A stretch of DNA of 18,776 nucleotides from an uncultured Muribaculaceae bacterium (GTDB taxonomy: Bacteria > Bacteroidota > Bacteroidia > Bacteroidales > Muribaculaceae). The translations under genes and the position numbers were made by a program. Shown piece by piece: positions 1 through 7,420 of the stretch. The notes under the pieces were generated by a model. That model was not told the origin of the DNA and did not search any database. It saw only the letters and a list, made by a program, of their open reading frames with translations. The stretch covers positions 1 to 18,776 of the forward strand of contig CAKUAR010000029.1 in NCBI GenBank assembly GCA_934636465.1. The letters are read 5' to 3'. The first letter of the stretch is position 1. Each line of letters opens with the position of its first letter.

Positions 1-149
1 GTTGCTCTTACGCTGTTCGTTTTCTTTACCTGTCTTGGAAATTTGACGAGATCCGCTGGTTCTTTACTTTTACCTTGTCTCTCGCTGTCAATTTCTCATT
101 ATCGCAAATATTTCAATGATCTCAATTGCTTTATTTCTCAAAAGCGATG
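1..149 (-). other. Untranslated leader running off the left edge, possibly an rRNA operon leader
   Basis: Transcription from the leftward promoter at 150-180 would cross this stretch. On the minus strand I see no convincing reading frame; the only ATG is followed within a few codons by a stop. A leader of about 145 bases without a gene, behind a consensus promoter, suits an rRNA operon or a gene with a long 5' region. The minus strand also carries a GATCATTGAAATATTTG-like stretch and ends with GCGTAAGAGCAAC, which recall the leaders of Bacteroidetes 16S genes. That resemblance is from memory, and the 16S itself would lie outside the window. Confidence 0.35.
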
Positions 150-180
150 CAAAGGTATAGCTTTTTCTGAGACCTGCAAA
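150..180 (-). promoter_or_regulatory. Bacteroidetes-type promoter firing leftward
   Basis: On the minus strand a TACCTTTG -7 box (150-157, consensus TAnnTTTG) is preceded by TTTG (177-180) with a spacer of exactly 19 bases. This is the cleanest promoter at the left end and should start transcripts near position 145, heading out of the window. Confidence 0.7.
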
Positions 181-388
181 ACATCACAGCAATTATTTTT
201 AATATTTTTTCAAGCGTTTTTCACAAACAACTGATTTGTAAAATCTTACCAAAATGTTAAATTCCTTTAACACTTAATACAAGTGTAACAGATAACGACG
301 AAAGAGCTCATAAACGCAGAAAAGCGAATGTGACCTATCACATGGCAAACCGCCACTTATTTATAGTGCTCCTTGCTGCCAAAAACAT

Positions 389-396
389 TATATTTG
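389..396 (+). promoter_or_regulatory. -7 box of the mscS-like gene
   Basis: TATATTTG matches the TAnnTTTG consensus; no clear TTTG lies at the usual -33 distance. The predicted start near 400 falls upstream of the ATG at 438. It lies inside the longer reading frame that begins at 330, which argues that the 36 extra N-terminal codons are not translated. Confidence 0.6.
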
Positions 397-437
397 CACT
401 AAAATTCCGCAAAACTGAAAAAACAAAACATAATTAT

Positions 438-2864
438 ATGAAAAGAAAAATAGCATTTATACTGCTATTGGCCGTGACGGTGCTTCAAGCCAACGCCGTG
501 CTCAAGGAAAGCAACCTTGCCCAGACGCTGGTGGTGCTGCGCTCCGAGTTGTCAACTTTTCACCAGGAGCAGGTGCAATACCTCGCCAACTTTGAGGTGA
601 TGAGCAAGCAATATGACAAGCAGATGATGGGTATTCTGAACAAATGCCACCAGATAGAACTGATGCTCTACTCGCAAAAGAGCGACTATATTTTTGACGA
701 GACCTACGCTTGCAACGAGGCAACGACCCTGTATAACAAGCTCAACAGCGACTTGATGCCATTTGACACCTTTGAGCAAAAAATGAACGAGAAGATAAAG
801 CAATATAATCTGCTCACAAAGGCTCTTAATGAAATTCCAGAGTTTGCCCTCAAAGATCCTAAGCTGAAAGCCAACCGCGACAGCTGCTATGTGCTGGCCA
901 GGCTCATAGCCATAGACCTGACCAAAATGCGCAACGGTCTGAACCAAACCCAGGAGCGCATGCAGCGCATAATCAACAAGGCCAAGGTGCTCAACGACTA
1001 TGCGGTGAAGCAATATGAGGAAATCAGAAAAAGCGTGTTTGTCAACGGCGACTACTCATATATAGACATAATGCGCGGGCTTCCTTTTTTCTGGAAACAG
1101 GCCAAGAGCGACATAGACGAGAAGTACAAGCCGTCGCGCCGCACCAACTCGCAGTGGCGTGGAACGCTGATTTCAGGTTTATTTCTGTTTGTGCTAATAT
1201 ATATAATTGTGGCATCGGTGCTCAGCACGGCACTCATCAAGTTTGCCTTGCCAGAGCGTTTCAAGACCGAGAACTTCAAGCGCAAACAACGCTGTATAAT
1301 CATAGCATTCTCAGCCGGACTCTTTGCCCTGGCAATGTGGATTTTCTCAAACTTTGTGCTGCACCAGAACTTCTTTATCATGGCCACAGGCCTGCTGAGC
1401 GAATACTCACTGCTGCTTGTGGTAATTATGCTCTCGCTGATAATACGCCTTAACGGCGACATAGTGTTCAAGGGACTGAGGCTGTATGTGCCGATAACGG
1501 TGATTGGCCTGATAGTATTCTTTTTGCGCATATCATTCATGCCAAACATGGTGGTAAACCTGTTTTTTCCACCCATAATAATAGCCGGCACCATTTGGCA
1601 ATATTTCGCCATAGGCCGACACAACCAAGCCATGCCAAAGAGCGACCTGTTCTACTCCTGGATTTCATTCATAGTGATGGTGGTGGCATCGGTCATGGCG
1701 CTGACCGGCTACACGCTGATGTGCGTGCAGCTTCTCATCTGGTGGATTATGCAGCTCACCATAATACAAAGCATCACCGTGATATATGACCTGCTGCACC
1801 GCTATGAGAAAAGGCGCATACCCGACGACGCCAACATACGCCGCACTTGGTTCTACGACATGATATACAAAATGATAGTTCCAATAGGCGGAGCAGTGTC
1901 GGTGATGTTCACCATCTACTGGTCAGCCAAAGTGTTTGACTTGACCGAATGGTGCATCTACCTATTTACCCATAACTATATAAACCACCCCGGACTGATA
2001 ACAATTTCGCTTGGCCGACTGGTATTCCTCGTGACGCTCGGCTTCGTGTTCAACTATGTGATTTATGTGACGATAGGACTATATAAGCTGTGGAAGGAAT
2101 ACACCACAAAATCTGGCAACCACTCGGTGACGCTCACCATCAACCTGCTGAAATATGTGGGCTGGGCAATATATGTGTATTTCGTGATGGTGACGCTGCA
2201 AGTGAGCCGAACAGGCATAACGCTAATCATGACAGGTTTGTCAACCGGTATCGGTTTTGCCATGAAGGACATTCTGAACAACTTGTTCTATGGTCTGCAG
2301 CTCATAGGCGGACGCTTGAGCCTGGGCGACACGATAGAATGTAACGGCATACGCGGCAAGGTGAAGAACATCAACTACCAGAGCACAATGGTAGAAACCG
2401 TAGATGGCTCCGTGATAGCGTTCCCAAACAGCCAGCTGTTTGCCATGAACTTCAAGAACATGACCCAAAACCACGGCTACGAGATGGCAACCATCACCGT
2501 GGGCGTGGCCTATGGCAACAACGTGGATAACGTGCGCCGCATAATCATAGACCGCATTAGCCAGCTCAAATGCTTCGACAAAAAGAAAGGCGTGCAAGTG
2601 CTGTTTAAGAACTTTGGCGACAGCTCCGTGGATTTGATGATAGTGGTGTGGGTGCCAGTAAACACCATGGTGAGAGACATATCGCAGATAAAAGAGGAGA
2701 TATATGGCGCGCTCAACGAGCATGGCATAGAGATTCCGTTCCCGCAAACCGACCTGCACATCAAGGCCGACGACCTGCCGCTCGGACTGCCGGGCAACGC
2801 CTCGGTGATGTCGCCCAACGAACTGTCGGAATCAAATTCCACCAACATAGCCGGCAAAGTGTGA
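438..2864 (+). CDS. Large MscS-family mechanosensitive ion channel
   Basis: Inner-membrane channel of the MscS superfamily, expected to open under membrane tension and release osmolytes on hypo-osmotic shock. With the start at 438 it has 808 residues, far longer than E. coli MscS (286), so it belongs to the large MscK/MscM-like class. A signal peptide (about residues 1-20, ending QANA) is followed by a helical, charged periplasmic region to about 240. About ten hydrophobic segments follow from 242. The pore helix and start of the beta domain are clear: STGIGFAMKDILNN begins at residue 602 and GGRLSLGDTIE ends near 633, the most conserved MscS signature. A C-terminal alpha/beta domain follows to the end. 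The frame is open from 330, but the promoter box at 389-396 and the signal peptide at 438 favour the later start. It is monocistronic, with a hairpin terminator 45 bases downstream. MscS family membership is secure; the exact subtype is not. Confidence 0.92.
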   Translation: MKRKIAFILLLAVTVLQANAVLKESNLAQTLVVLRSELSTFHQEQVQYLANFEVMSKQYDKQMMGILNKCHQIELMLYSQKSDYIFDETYACNEATTLYNKLNSDLMPFDTFEQKMNEKIKQYNLLTKALNEIPEFALKDPKLKANRDSCYVLARLIAIDLTKMRNGLNQTQERMQRIINKAKVLNDYAVKQYEEIRKSVFVNGDYSYIDIMRGLPFFWKQAKSDIDEKYKPSRRTNSQWRGTLISGLFLFVLIYIIVASVLSTALIKFALPERFKTENFKRKQRCIIIAFSAGLFALAMWIFSNFVLHQNFFIMATGLLSEYSLLLVVIMLSLIIRLNGDIVFKGLRLYVPITVIGLIVFFLRISFMPNMVVNLFFPPIIIAGTIWQYFAIGRHNQAMPKSDLFYSWISFIVMVVASVMALTGYTLMCVQLLIWWIMQLTIIQSITVIYDLLHRYEKRRIPDDANIRRTWFYDMIYKMIVPIGGAVSVMFTIYWSAKVFDLTEWCIYLFTHNYINHPGLITISLGRLVFLVTLGFVFNYVIYVTIGLYKLWKEYTTKSGNHSVTLTINLLKYVGWAIYVYFVMVTLQVSRTGITLIMTGLSTGIGFAMKDILNNLFYGLQLIGGRLSLGDTIECNGIRGKVKNINYQSTMVETVDGSVIAFPNSQLFAMNFKNMTQNHGYEMATITVGVAYGNNVDNVRRIIIDRISQLKCFDKKKGVQVLFKNFGDSSVDLMIVVWVPVNTMVRDISQIKEEIYGALNEHGIEIPFPQTDLHIKADDLPLGLPGNASVMSPNELSESNSTNIAGKV

Positions 2865-2908
2865 TGCCAACCGCCGGCATCAGGCAAAGCCTCGGCACAC
2901 AAAATGCA

Positions 2909-2951
2909 GAAAGCTCCGCTTCGTCAACCGACGCAAGCGGAGCTTTCTTGT
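2909..2951. terminator. Bidirectional hairpin terminator between convergent genes
   Basis: A perfect 13-bp inverted repeat (GAAAGCTCCGCTT at 2909-2921 and its complement at 2935-2947) encloses a further CGTC/GACG stem with an AACC loop. It lies between the mscS-like stop (2864) and the nahK stop (2997). A short T-rich stretch follows on the plus strand and a TTTT follows on the minus strand, so it probably serves both genes. Confidence 0.8.
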
Positions 2952-2996
2952 TATCGTTTTGGTTGGTAGCAACCAGTGTAGCGAAGCAAAATTTTG

Positions 2997-4088
2997 TCAG
3001 CAGTTTGCTGCCACTATCTGCTGCATTTTGTCGAACTGGGCCTCCATTGACTGCAGCAACTTATATTGTGCCCAAGTGCGCACAAGGTTATGGTCGGGAT
3101 ATGCCACCTTGTAGTAAGTGTCGCCGTCTATGTAGTCCATCAAGAAGCGCAACACCTGCTCAAAGGTGATGAACTTTGCCGAAAATGCAAGCCACGATTT
3201 CTCGCTCTCGGTCATGGTGGATTTGCGCTCACTCAAATAGCCCTTGGTGTAGGCCTCAAACATTTCGAGGCTAAGCTCCACGTTGTCGAGGTTCTTGTCG
3301 TCTTCGGCACCAGTGTTGGCATAGGAGCGGATTGCGTCGCCAAAGTCGTTGAGCGATGTGCTGCTCATCACCGTGTCGAGGTCAATCACACATAGCACGT
3401 CGCCCTGCTGGTCAAACAAGATGTTGCTTATCTTGGTGTCGTTGTGCGTAACACGCATTGGCAGCTCACCGCTCTCAACGCGTGACTGGAAGTCGAGCAT
3501 CTGCTCACGGCGCGACTCAATCCAGCCAATTTCTTTTGCAAGGCTTGCCACACGCCCGGCCTTGTCGGCCTTAACGGCCTCGTCCCACTGGGTGAAACGC
3601 CAGCGCATGTTGTGGAACCCCTTTATCACCTCGGCCAGCTTGCCGTCGAAATCAGCGAGCTGCGACTGAAAACGGCCTATTCCCTGTCCGCCCTTGTAGG
3701 CAAGAGCCGGACTGTTGGCGCGGTCGTAAGTCACCGAGCCCTCAACGAACAGGCACACAGCCCAATACTCGCCGTTCTCGTCAATGTGATACAGCTTGCC
3801 GTCCTTGGTCTTGACCACGGAGAGCACCTCGCGGTCGGGGTTGCCGCCGGCTGCCACCACCTTGCGGCGAATGTGGTCGGTGACACGCTCTATGTTGTCC
3901 ATCATGGCCGGCACGTCGGGAAACACAGCCTTGTTTTTGCGTTGCAATATGTAGTTCGGGGCATCGCCCTTGGTTTTCACGACAAACGAGTCGTTGATAA
4001 AACCCTCGCCGAGTTGCTTCACGGCGTCTATCTCACCTGCCAGCGCAAACTGGCTGGCAATCGACAATAATTTCTCTTCTGTGTGCAT
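2997..4088 (-). CDS. nahK: N-acetylhexosamine 1-kinase, aminoglycoside phosphotransferase fold
   Basis: Cytosolic sugar kinase of 363 residues, about the length of bifidobacterial NahK, which phosphorylates GlcNAc and GalNAc at C1 with ATP in host-glycan salvage. It resembles that enzyme along its length: LGEGFINDSF (26-35, nucleotide loop), YILQRKNKAVFPD (46-58), the catalytic HNDTKISN (215-222) with Asp217 and Asn222, and IDLDT (235-239) for metal binding. FLMDYIDGDTYY and YPDHNLVRT near the C terminus are NahK-like stretches. The start ATG at 4088 sits 19 bases after the CBM9-like gene upstream, so the two are one operon. The usual GNB phosphorylase partner is not present. The APH fold also includes antibiotic and choline kinases, but the full-length similarity favours NahK. 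Substrate range is inferred. Confidence 0.82.
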   Translation of the reverse strand: MHTEEKLLSIASQFALAGEIDAVKQLGEGFINDSFVVKTKGDAPNYILQRKNKAVFPDVPAMMDNIERVTDHIRRKVVAAGGNPDREVLSVVKTKDGKLYHIDENGEYWAVCLFVEGSVTYDRANSPALAYKGGQGIGRFQSQLADFDGKLAEVIKGFHNMRWRFTQWDEAVKADKAGRVASLAKEIGWIESRREQMLDFQSRVESGELPMRVTHNDTKISNILFDQQGDVLCVIDLDTVMSSTSLNDFGDAIRSYANTGAEDDKNLDNVELSLEMFEAYTKGYLSERKSTMTESEKSWLAFSAKFITFEQVLRFLMDYIDGDTYYKVAYPDHNLVRTWAQYKLLQSMEAQFDKMQQIVAANC

Positions 4089-4107
4089 AGCAGATTTTTA
4101 TGATTTT

Positions 4108-4743
4108 TTATTTCAAGATTATTTTACCGAAGAATTTGGGTTGGTGGAAACTTGGCGACGGTGTGTCGATTGGCGACCAGCTCAAGAAATGCGGAGTTTC
4201 GGTGTTGTCGCCACACTTATAGAAGTTGGCTCTAAGCTCCGACGGCACCTCGCTGTGCCCTATCATGACAAACGGAATGCCTACGGCAAGCTGCCACTTC
4301 ACATCGCCATGCTGATTGATTGGCTCGTGTGGCAAGCTCGACAGGCGCGTCACAAGCTGCACGTCGGCCTCGCTCCACAGCTCAAAGTCGGTCTGGCTCA
4401 GCCTCCGCGCCACAAGCCCTGTGCCGACGCAGTTGTTCTCGAAGTTGAAATAATGCTCGCCGTCGGGGTCGCCGATGAAAATCTCCACGCAACTGTCCTC
4501 CCACACGTTGCCGTTTGGCTCCATGTTCACCGCCAAGGCATGCTTCTCCTCCACCTCAAAGTAGCACCAAAGCCTGTCGGGCGTGTAAGCCAGCCACAAT
4601 GCCACTTCTGGCACATAGGCATAGTCTTTCCAATTAACTGTGCTGACGGCGGTTTTCACGCCATGCTGTTTCATGGACGCTGCCACGGCGCTAAGCGACG
4701 AAGCGTCAAAGTCCGAAATTTTGTTTATCTCAATGGTTTTCAT
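4108..4743 (-). CDS. CBM9-like carbohydrate-binding protein, cytosolic
   Basis: A 211-residue protein with no signal peptide. Its sequence has the pattern of the 'carbohydrate-binding family 9-like' proteins of Bacteroidetes: VNWKDY (36-41), an aromatic strand LWLAYTPDRLWCYFEV, the conserved WEDSCVEIFIG (81-91), YFNFENNCVG, and a C-terminal FHQPKFFGKIIL (199-210). In secreted enzymes this fold binds reducing-end sugars. A free-standing cytosolic copy has no established role, and binding of an imported sugar is inference. It is the first gene of an operon with the NahK-type kinase 19 bases downstream, which suggests both act on the same sugar. A -7 box lies at 4788-4795, about 45 bases upstream of the start. 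Confidence 0.75.
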   Translation of the reverse strand: MKTIEINKISDFDASSLSAVAASMKQHGVKTAVSTVNWKDYAYVPEVALWLAYTPDRLWCYFEVEEKHALAVNMEPNGNVWEDSCVEIFIGDPDGEHYFNFENNCVGTGLVARRLSQTDFELWSEADVQLVTRLSSLPHEPINQHGDVKWQLAVGIPFVMIGHSEVPSELRANFYKCGDNTETPHFLSWSPIDTPSPSFHQPKFFGKIILK

Positions 4744-4787
4744 AATTCAAAAATAATATTTTAGCCACAATGCCACAACCCATGCGG

Positions 4788-4795
4788 CAAAAATA
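4788..4795 (-). promoter_or_regulatory. -7 box for the CBM9-like/nahK operon
   Basis: The minus strand reads TATTTTTG, matching TAnnTTTG, about 45 bases before the ATG at 4743. No convincing -33 box is visible. Confidence 0.5.
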
Positions 4796-4831
4796 GCATG
4801 GCAAAAAACGGAAACGCAGTGTTAATAAGTG

Positions 4832-4860
4832 TTATTTTTACAGGGGGGGGGTAAAAACAA
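4832..4860. repeat. Palindrome enclosing a run of nine G
   Basis: TTATTTTTAC (4832-4841) and GTAAAAACAA (4851-4860) are inverted repeats with one mismatch in ten. Nine consecutive G (4843-4851) fill the loop and the first base of the right arm. The element lies between divergent promoters and covers the place where the -33 box of the 4929 gene should be. Confidence 0.65.
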
Positions 4861-4871
4861 ATACAAAAATG

Positions 4872-4879
4872 TAACTTTG
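4872..4879 (+). promoter_or_regulatory. -7 box of the secreted-protein gene
   Basis: TAACTTTG matches TAnnTTTG, 49 bases before the ATG at 4929. Nineteen bases upstream, where TTTG would be expected, the sequence is the end of the G run (GGGT), so the -33 box is missing or replaced. Confidence 0.6.
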
Positions 4880-4928
4880 TGCCAAGAGATATATTTATGC
4901 AAAAAAACAACAACATCAAAACACGACT

Positions 4929-5618
4929 ATGAACAAAACTCTAATCATTCTGCTCATGGCTTGCTACGCATTTGCCATGCAAGCCGCCCAAAAAGAAAGT
5001 GACAAACTGATTGTGACCCTCAACGACGGCACAACCGTGGTGGGCTATGAGAAAAACGACGTGGGGAGCGGCCTAAGAAACCTGTTTCGCACCACAGGCT
5101 CCATACCGTCGTTTGTGAAAATGTCGCCAAACACAGACGGCAAAAACGCAAAGACCTACAAAGCCAAAGACATCAAAGGCTACAAATATGCCAACGACAC
5201 CACTTGCCAATATGAGTCACAAGACTTCAACGCGCCAATCCCATTCAAAGGCGACAACAAAATACGCGGTCTGTTTCGTGTGGTGAAACGCTTGCCAAAC
5301 GGCACGATTTACTGCTACGACACCTACTCCACCACCGACAGCAAGAACCTTCAGGTTTCCACTCTCAACAGCACCTATGGCGTGAAACTCCGCGGCGACG
5401 ACAGAATATATAACATCGTGCTTAACGGCCATGTTGACATTTCTTATCTGCTAATGTCGCTGTCGAAAAAAGGACCGAAAGAGCTGGCTGAAATCTATAA
5501 AAAATACTTCAACGACGAGAATCACTGCAAAGAGCTCGTTGAAGACCCCACACTAATCATTCGCCTCTACGACAACTACCTGAAAACAAATCAGGCAATC
5601 GTCAGAACCAGCAAATAA
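4929..5618 (+). CDS. Secreted protein of unknown function
   Basis: I do not recognise a named family. The 229-residue product begins with a clear signal peptide (MNKTLIILLMACYAFAMQA, cleavage near residue 20) with no lipobox cysteine at the cleavage site. It should therefore be periplasmic or exported rather than a lipoprotein. The mature part starts with a strand-rich stretch, KLIVTLNDGTTVVGYEKNDV, that recalls small periplasmic Bacteroidales proteins in which a KDIKGY-type motif (here about residues 82-87) follows. The C-terminal third, from about 175, looks helical (SLSKKGPKELAEIYKKYF). It is a single gene between a divergent promoter region with a G9 palindrome and a strong terminator at 5666-5706. 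Confidence 0.75.
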   Translation: MNKTLIILLMACYAFAMQAAQKESDKLIVTLNDGTTVVGYEKNDVGSGLRNLFRTTGSIPSFVKMSPNTDGKNAKTYKAKDIKGYKYANDTTCQYESQDFNAPIPFKGDNKIRGLFRVVKRLPNGTIYCYDTYSTTDSKNLQVSTLNSTYGVKLRGDDRIYNIVLNGHVDISYLLMSLSKKGPKELAEIYKKYFNDENHCKELVEDPTLIIRLYDNYLKTNQAIVRTSK

Positions 5619-5665
5619 CATCGCCCACATTGCCATCAAGGCATTTGGCGGCAGCAGAAAGACAA

Positions 5666-5706
5666 CGCATAGCGGCACCGAGGTTTCGATGCCGCTATGC
5701 GCTTTT
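5666..5706 (+). terminator. Rho-independent terminator
   Basis: A perfect 12-bp stem (CGCATAGCGGCA at 5666-5677, complement at 5690-5701) is followed by CTTTTA. It lies 48 bases after the stop of the secreted-protein gene and isolates it from hipBA. Confidence 0.85.
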
Positions 5707-5730
5707 ATATGCGCAAAACACGTCTAAAAA

Positions 5731-5793
5731 ATATAGTTATATAAATATTTAACCCCATTTTTGGCACATAAATATATAAATATCTATATATTT
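5731..5793. promoter_or_regulatory. Candidate HipB operator repeats
   Basis: The 11-mer TATATAAATAT occurs twice, at 5738-5748 and 5773-5783, 35 bases apart. The first overlaps the palindrome ATATAGTTATAT (5731-5742) and the second the near-palindrome AAATATCTATATATTT (5778-5793), which covers the promoter -7 box. HipB-type antitoxins repress their own operon at palindromes in this position, so these are plausible operators. A/T richness alone could produce some of the symmetry. Confidence 0.4.
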
Positions 5794-5794
5794 G
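5760..5794 (+). promoter_or_regulatory. hipBA promoter
   Basis: TATATTTG (5787-5794) fits the -7 consensus, and TTTG at 5760-5763 is a possible -33 box with a longer spacer of 23 bases. The expected start site is within a few bases of the hipB ATG at 5799, so the mRNA would be leaderless or nearly so. Confidence 0.55.
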
Positions 5795-5798
5795 CAGC

Positions 5799-6116
5799 AT
5801 GATTACAGAATATGGCATAGAGGCAAAATCAAACGCCGAGATAATTTCGGAACTCGGAAGCAGATTTAAGGACTATCGGCTTTTTAGCGACATGACACAA
5901 CGCGAGGTGGCTGAAAAATCAGGTGTCAGCATATTCACCATAAGCCAGTTTGAGAAAGGCGAAGCCAAAAACATTGGCTACGGCACAATTCTGTCGCTTC
6001 TGCGAAGCATTGGTTTTTTGTCGGAAGCAGAGAAAATCCTGCCCAAATTGCCGGAAATGCCAATCCAAATGAGAAAATGGAATCACAGAAAAGAAAGAGT
6101 GAGACATGAAAAATAA
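5799..6116 (+). CDS. hipB: HipB-type antitoxin, XRE-family helix-turn-helix repressor
   Basis: A 105-residue DNA-binding protein expected to neutralise HipA and repress its own operon. The helix-turn-helix spans about residues 24-73; the core is TQREVAEKSGVSIFTISQFEKG (33-54), followed by GTILSLLRSIGFL. The tail carries LPKLPEMPIQMRKW and ends in basic residues. Its last codons overlap hipA by 11 bases, the usual translational coupling of hipB and hipA. The start at 5799 follows a -7 box so closely that no ribosome-binding leader remains; the next in-frame Met (residue 32) would cut into the helix-turn-helix, so 5799 is preferred. Confidence 0.85.
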   Translation: MITEYGIEAKSNAEIISELGSRFKDYRLFSDMTQREVAEKSGVSIFTISQFEKGEAKNIGYGTILSLLRSIGFLSEAEKILPKLPEMPIQMRKWNHRKERVRHEK

Positions 6117-7395
6117 CGTCATACAAGTTAAGCTATGGGACAAATTGGTTGGCCTGTTGTCGTGGAACGAAAGCCAAAATAGGTCAACATTTGTGTTTGA
6201 TAAAGAGTTTGTTAAAAGCGGTCTAAACATTGCCCCTTTCGTAGCTCCATTAAATTCCACCGCCGCAGAGAAGGGATTCCCGATAATTGGCAACAAAGAA
6301 AAACTCTACTCCGGATTACCTGAATTTATTGCCGACTCGCTGCCCGACCGCTGGGGCAACGTCGTGTTTCAAAAATGGATAAAAGCAAACCATTTGAGTG
6401 CAAAAGACGTAAACGCCGTTGACAGGTTGGCTTTTATTGGCAAACGGGCAATGGGTGCTTTGGAATATTTTCCTGCCCATGTCACCGATGACGCATCTGT
6501 GGACTTGCAATTAAATTCCTTATACGAACTTGCCAACAAATTATTCGATGACAGGCAAGACACCACATTAGACTTTAATAGTGGAATAATACTTGAGGAT
6601 TTATACAAAGTGGGCACATCTGCCGGCGGACAACGCCCAAAAGCCATCATTGCCATTGACGAAGCAACTGACACTGTGCGCTCTGGGCAAGCCGATTTAC
6701 CACAAAATTTCAAGCACTACATTCTCAAATTTGACACAGCCAAGCCAAAAGAATTTCCTTTCACTAAAGTGGAAATGGCATATTACCTCATGGCAAAAGA
6801 TGCTGGCATAAACATGATGCCCTCTCGGCTGATTGATATAAATGGAACCAAGAACTTCCTGACTGAACGTTTTGACAGGTGTAACGGTATAAAACTGCAC
6901 ACCCAAACATTAGCAGCAATGACATCTTTGGCCGACAGCTACGAGGATTTGTTTGTCGTGGGGCGAAGATTGGGACTAACGGCCACCGAGCAGGAACAGC
7001 AATACAGGCGAATGGTGTTCAACATCGTGGCAGAAAACGTTGACGACCACACTAAAAATTTTTCTTTCGTCATGCGCCAAGATGGCAGGTGGAAAATATC
7101 ACCAGCCTACGACATTATATTTTCAGTTGACCCTGACACTGTTTTCAACAGGAATCACGAATTGTCGGTGCTTGGAAAACGCAAGAATATCACCAAGCAA
7201 GACTTGGTGGATTTTGCAGACAAACAAGACATTAAAAATGCCGTGCGCATAATATCCGAAATCACTGACACTGTGATGAACTTCAAAAACTATGCCGACC
7301 TTGCAGAAGTGGATAATGTGTGGACAAACAAAATAGAAGGGGTGCTGCGCGAGAATTATATGCGCAACCTGTCAACGCCATCTTGCAAGATTTAA
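6106..7395 (+). CDS. hipA: HipA-type serine/threonine kinase toxin
   Basis: Cytosolic kinase toxin of a type II toxin-antitoxin system. E. coli HipA phosphorylates glutamyl-tRNA synthetase and causes growth arrest and persistence; the target here is not shown. At 429 residues it is close to E. coli HipA (440) and has both parts. The N-subdomain spans about 1-120 (VIQVKLWDKLVGLL). The kinase core includes the phosphate loop VGTSAGGQRPK (169-179), where Ser172 aligns with the autophosphorylated Ser150 of E. coli. It continues with ILKFD (206-210, ATP-binding Lys208), the catalytic NVDDHTKNFS (311-320) and metal-binding YDI (335-337). All key residues are present, so it looks active. The genes appear somewhat A/T-richer than their neighbours, which fits a mobile toxin-antitoxin module. 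It converges on a GNAT gene with 25 bases between them. Confidence 0.92.
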   Translation: MKNNVIQVKLWDKLVGLLSWNESQNRSTFVFDKEFVKSGLNIAPFVAPLNSTAAEKGFPIIGNKEKLYSGLPEFIADSLPDRWGNVVFQKWIKANHLSAKDVNAVDRLAFIGKRAMGALEYFPAHVTDDASVDLQLNSLYELANKLFDDRQDTTLDFNSGIILEDLYKVGTSAGGQRPKAIIAIDEATDTVRSGQADLPQNFKHYILKFDTAKPKEFPFTKVEMAYYLMAKDAGINMMPSRLIDINGTKNFLTERFDRCNGIKLHTQTLAAMTSLADSYEDLFVVGRRLGLTATEQEQQYRRMVFNIVAENVDDHTKNFSFVMRQDGRWKISPAYDIIFSVDPDTVFNRNHELSVLGKRKNITKQDLVDFADKQDIKNAVRIISEITDTVMNFKNYADLAEVDNVWTNKIEGVLRENYMRNLSTPSCKI

Positions 7396-7420
7396 GCGGC
7401 GGTTAGGGCTCATTATCGTG

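Noticed and set aside
43..234. 63-codon plus-strand reading frame at the left end
   Set aside because: It has no recognisable features, overlaps the leftward promoter at 150-180, and its A/T-rich end reads as intergenic sequence.
270..286. Small inverted repeat ACACTT/AAGTGT before the mscS-like gene
   Set aside because: A 6-bp stem in A/T-rich DNA without T run or link to the promoter is expected by chance.
330..437. 36-codon N-terminal extension of the MscS-like protein
   Set aside because: The TATATTTG promoter box (389-396) lies within it, and the signal peptide begins at the ATG at 438.
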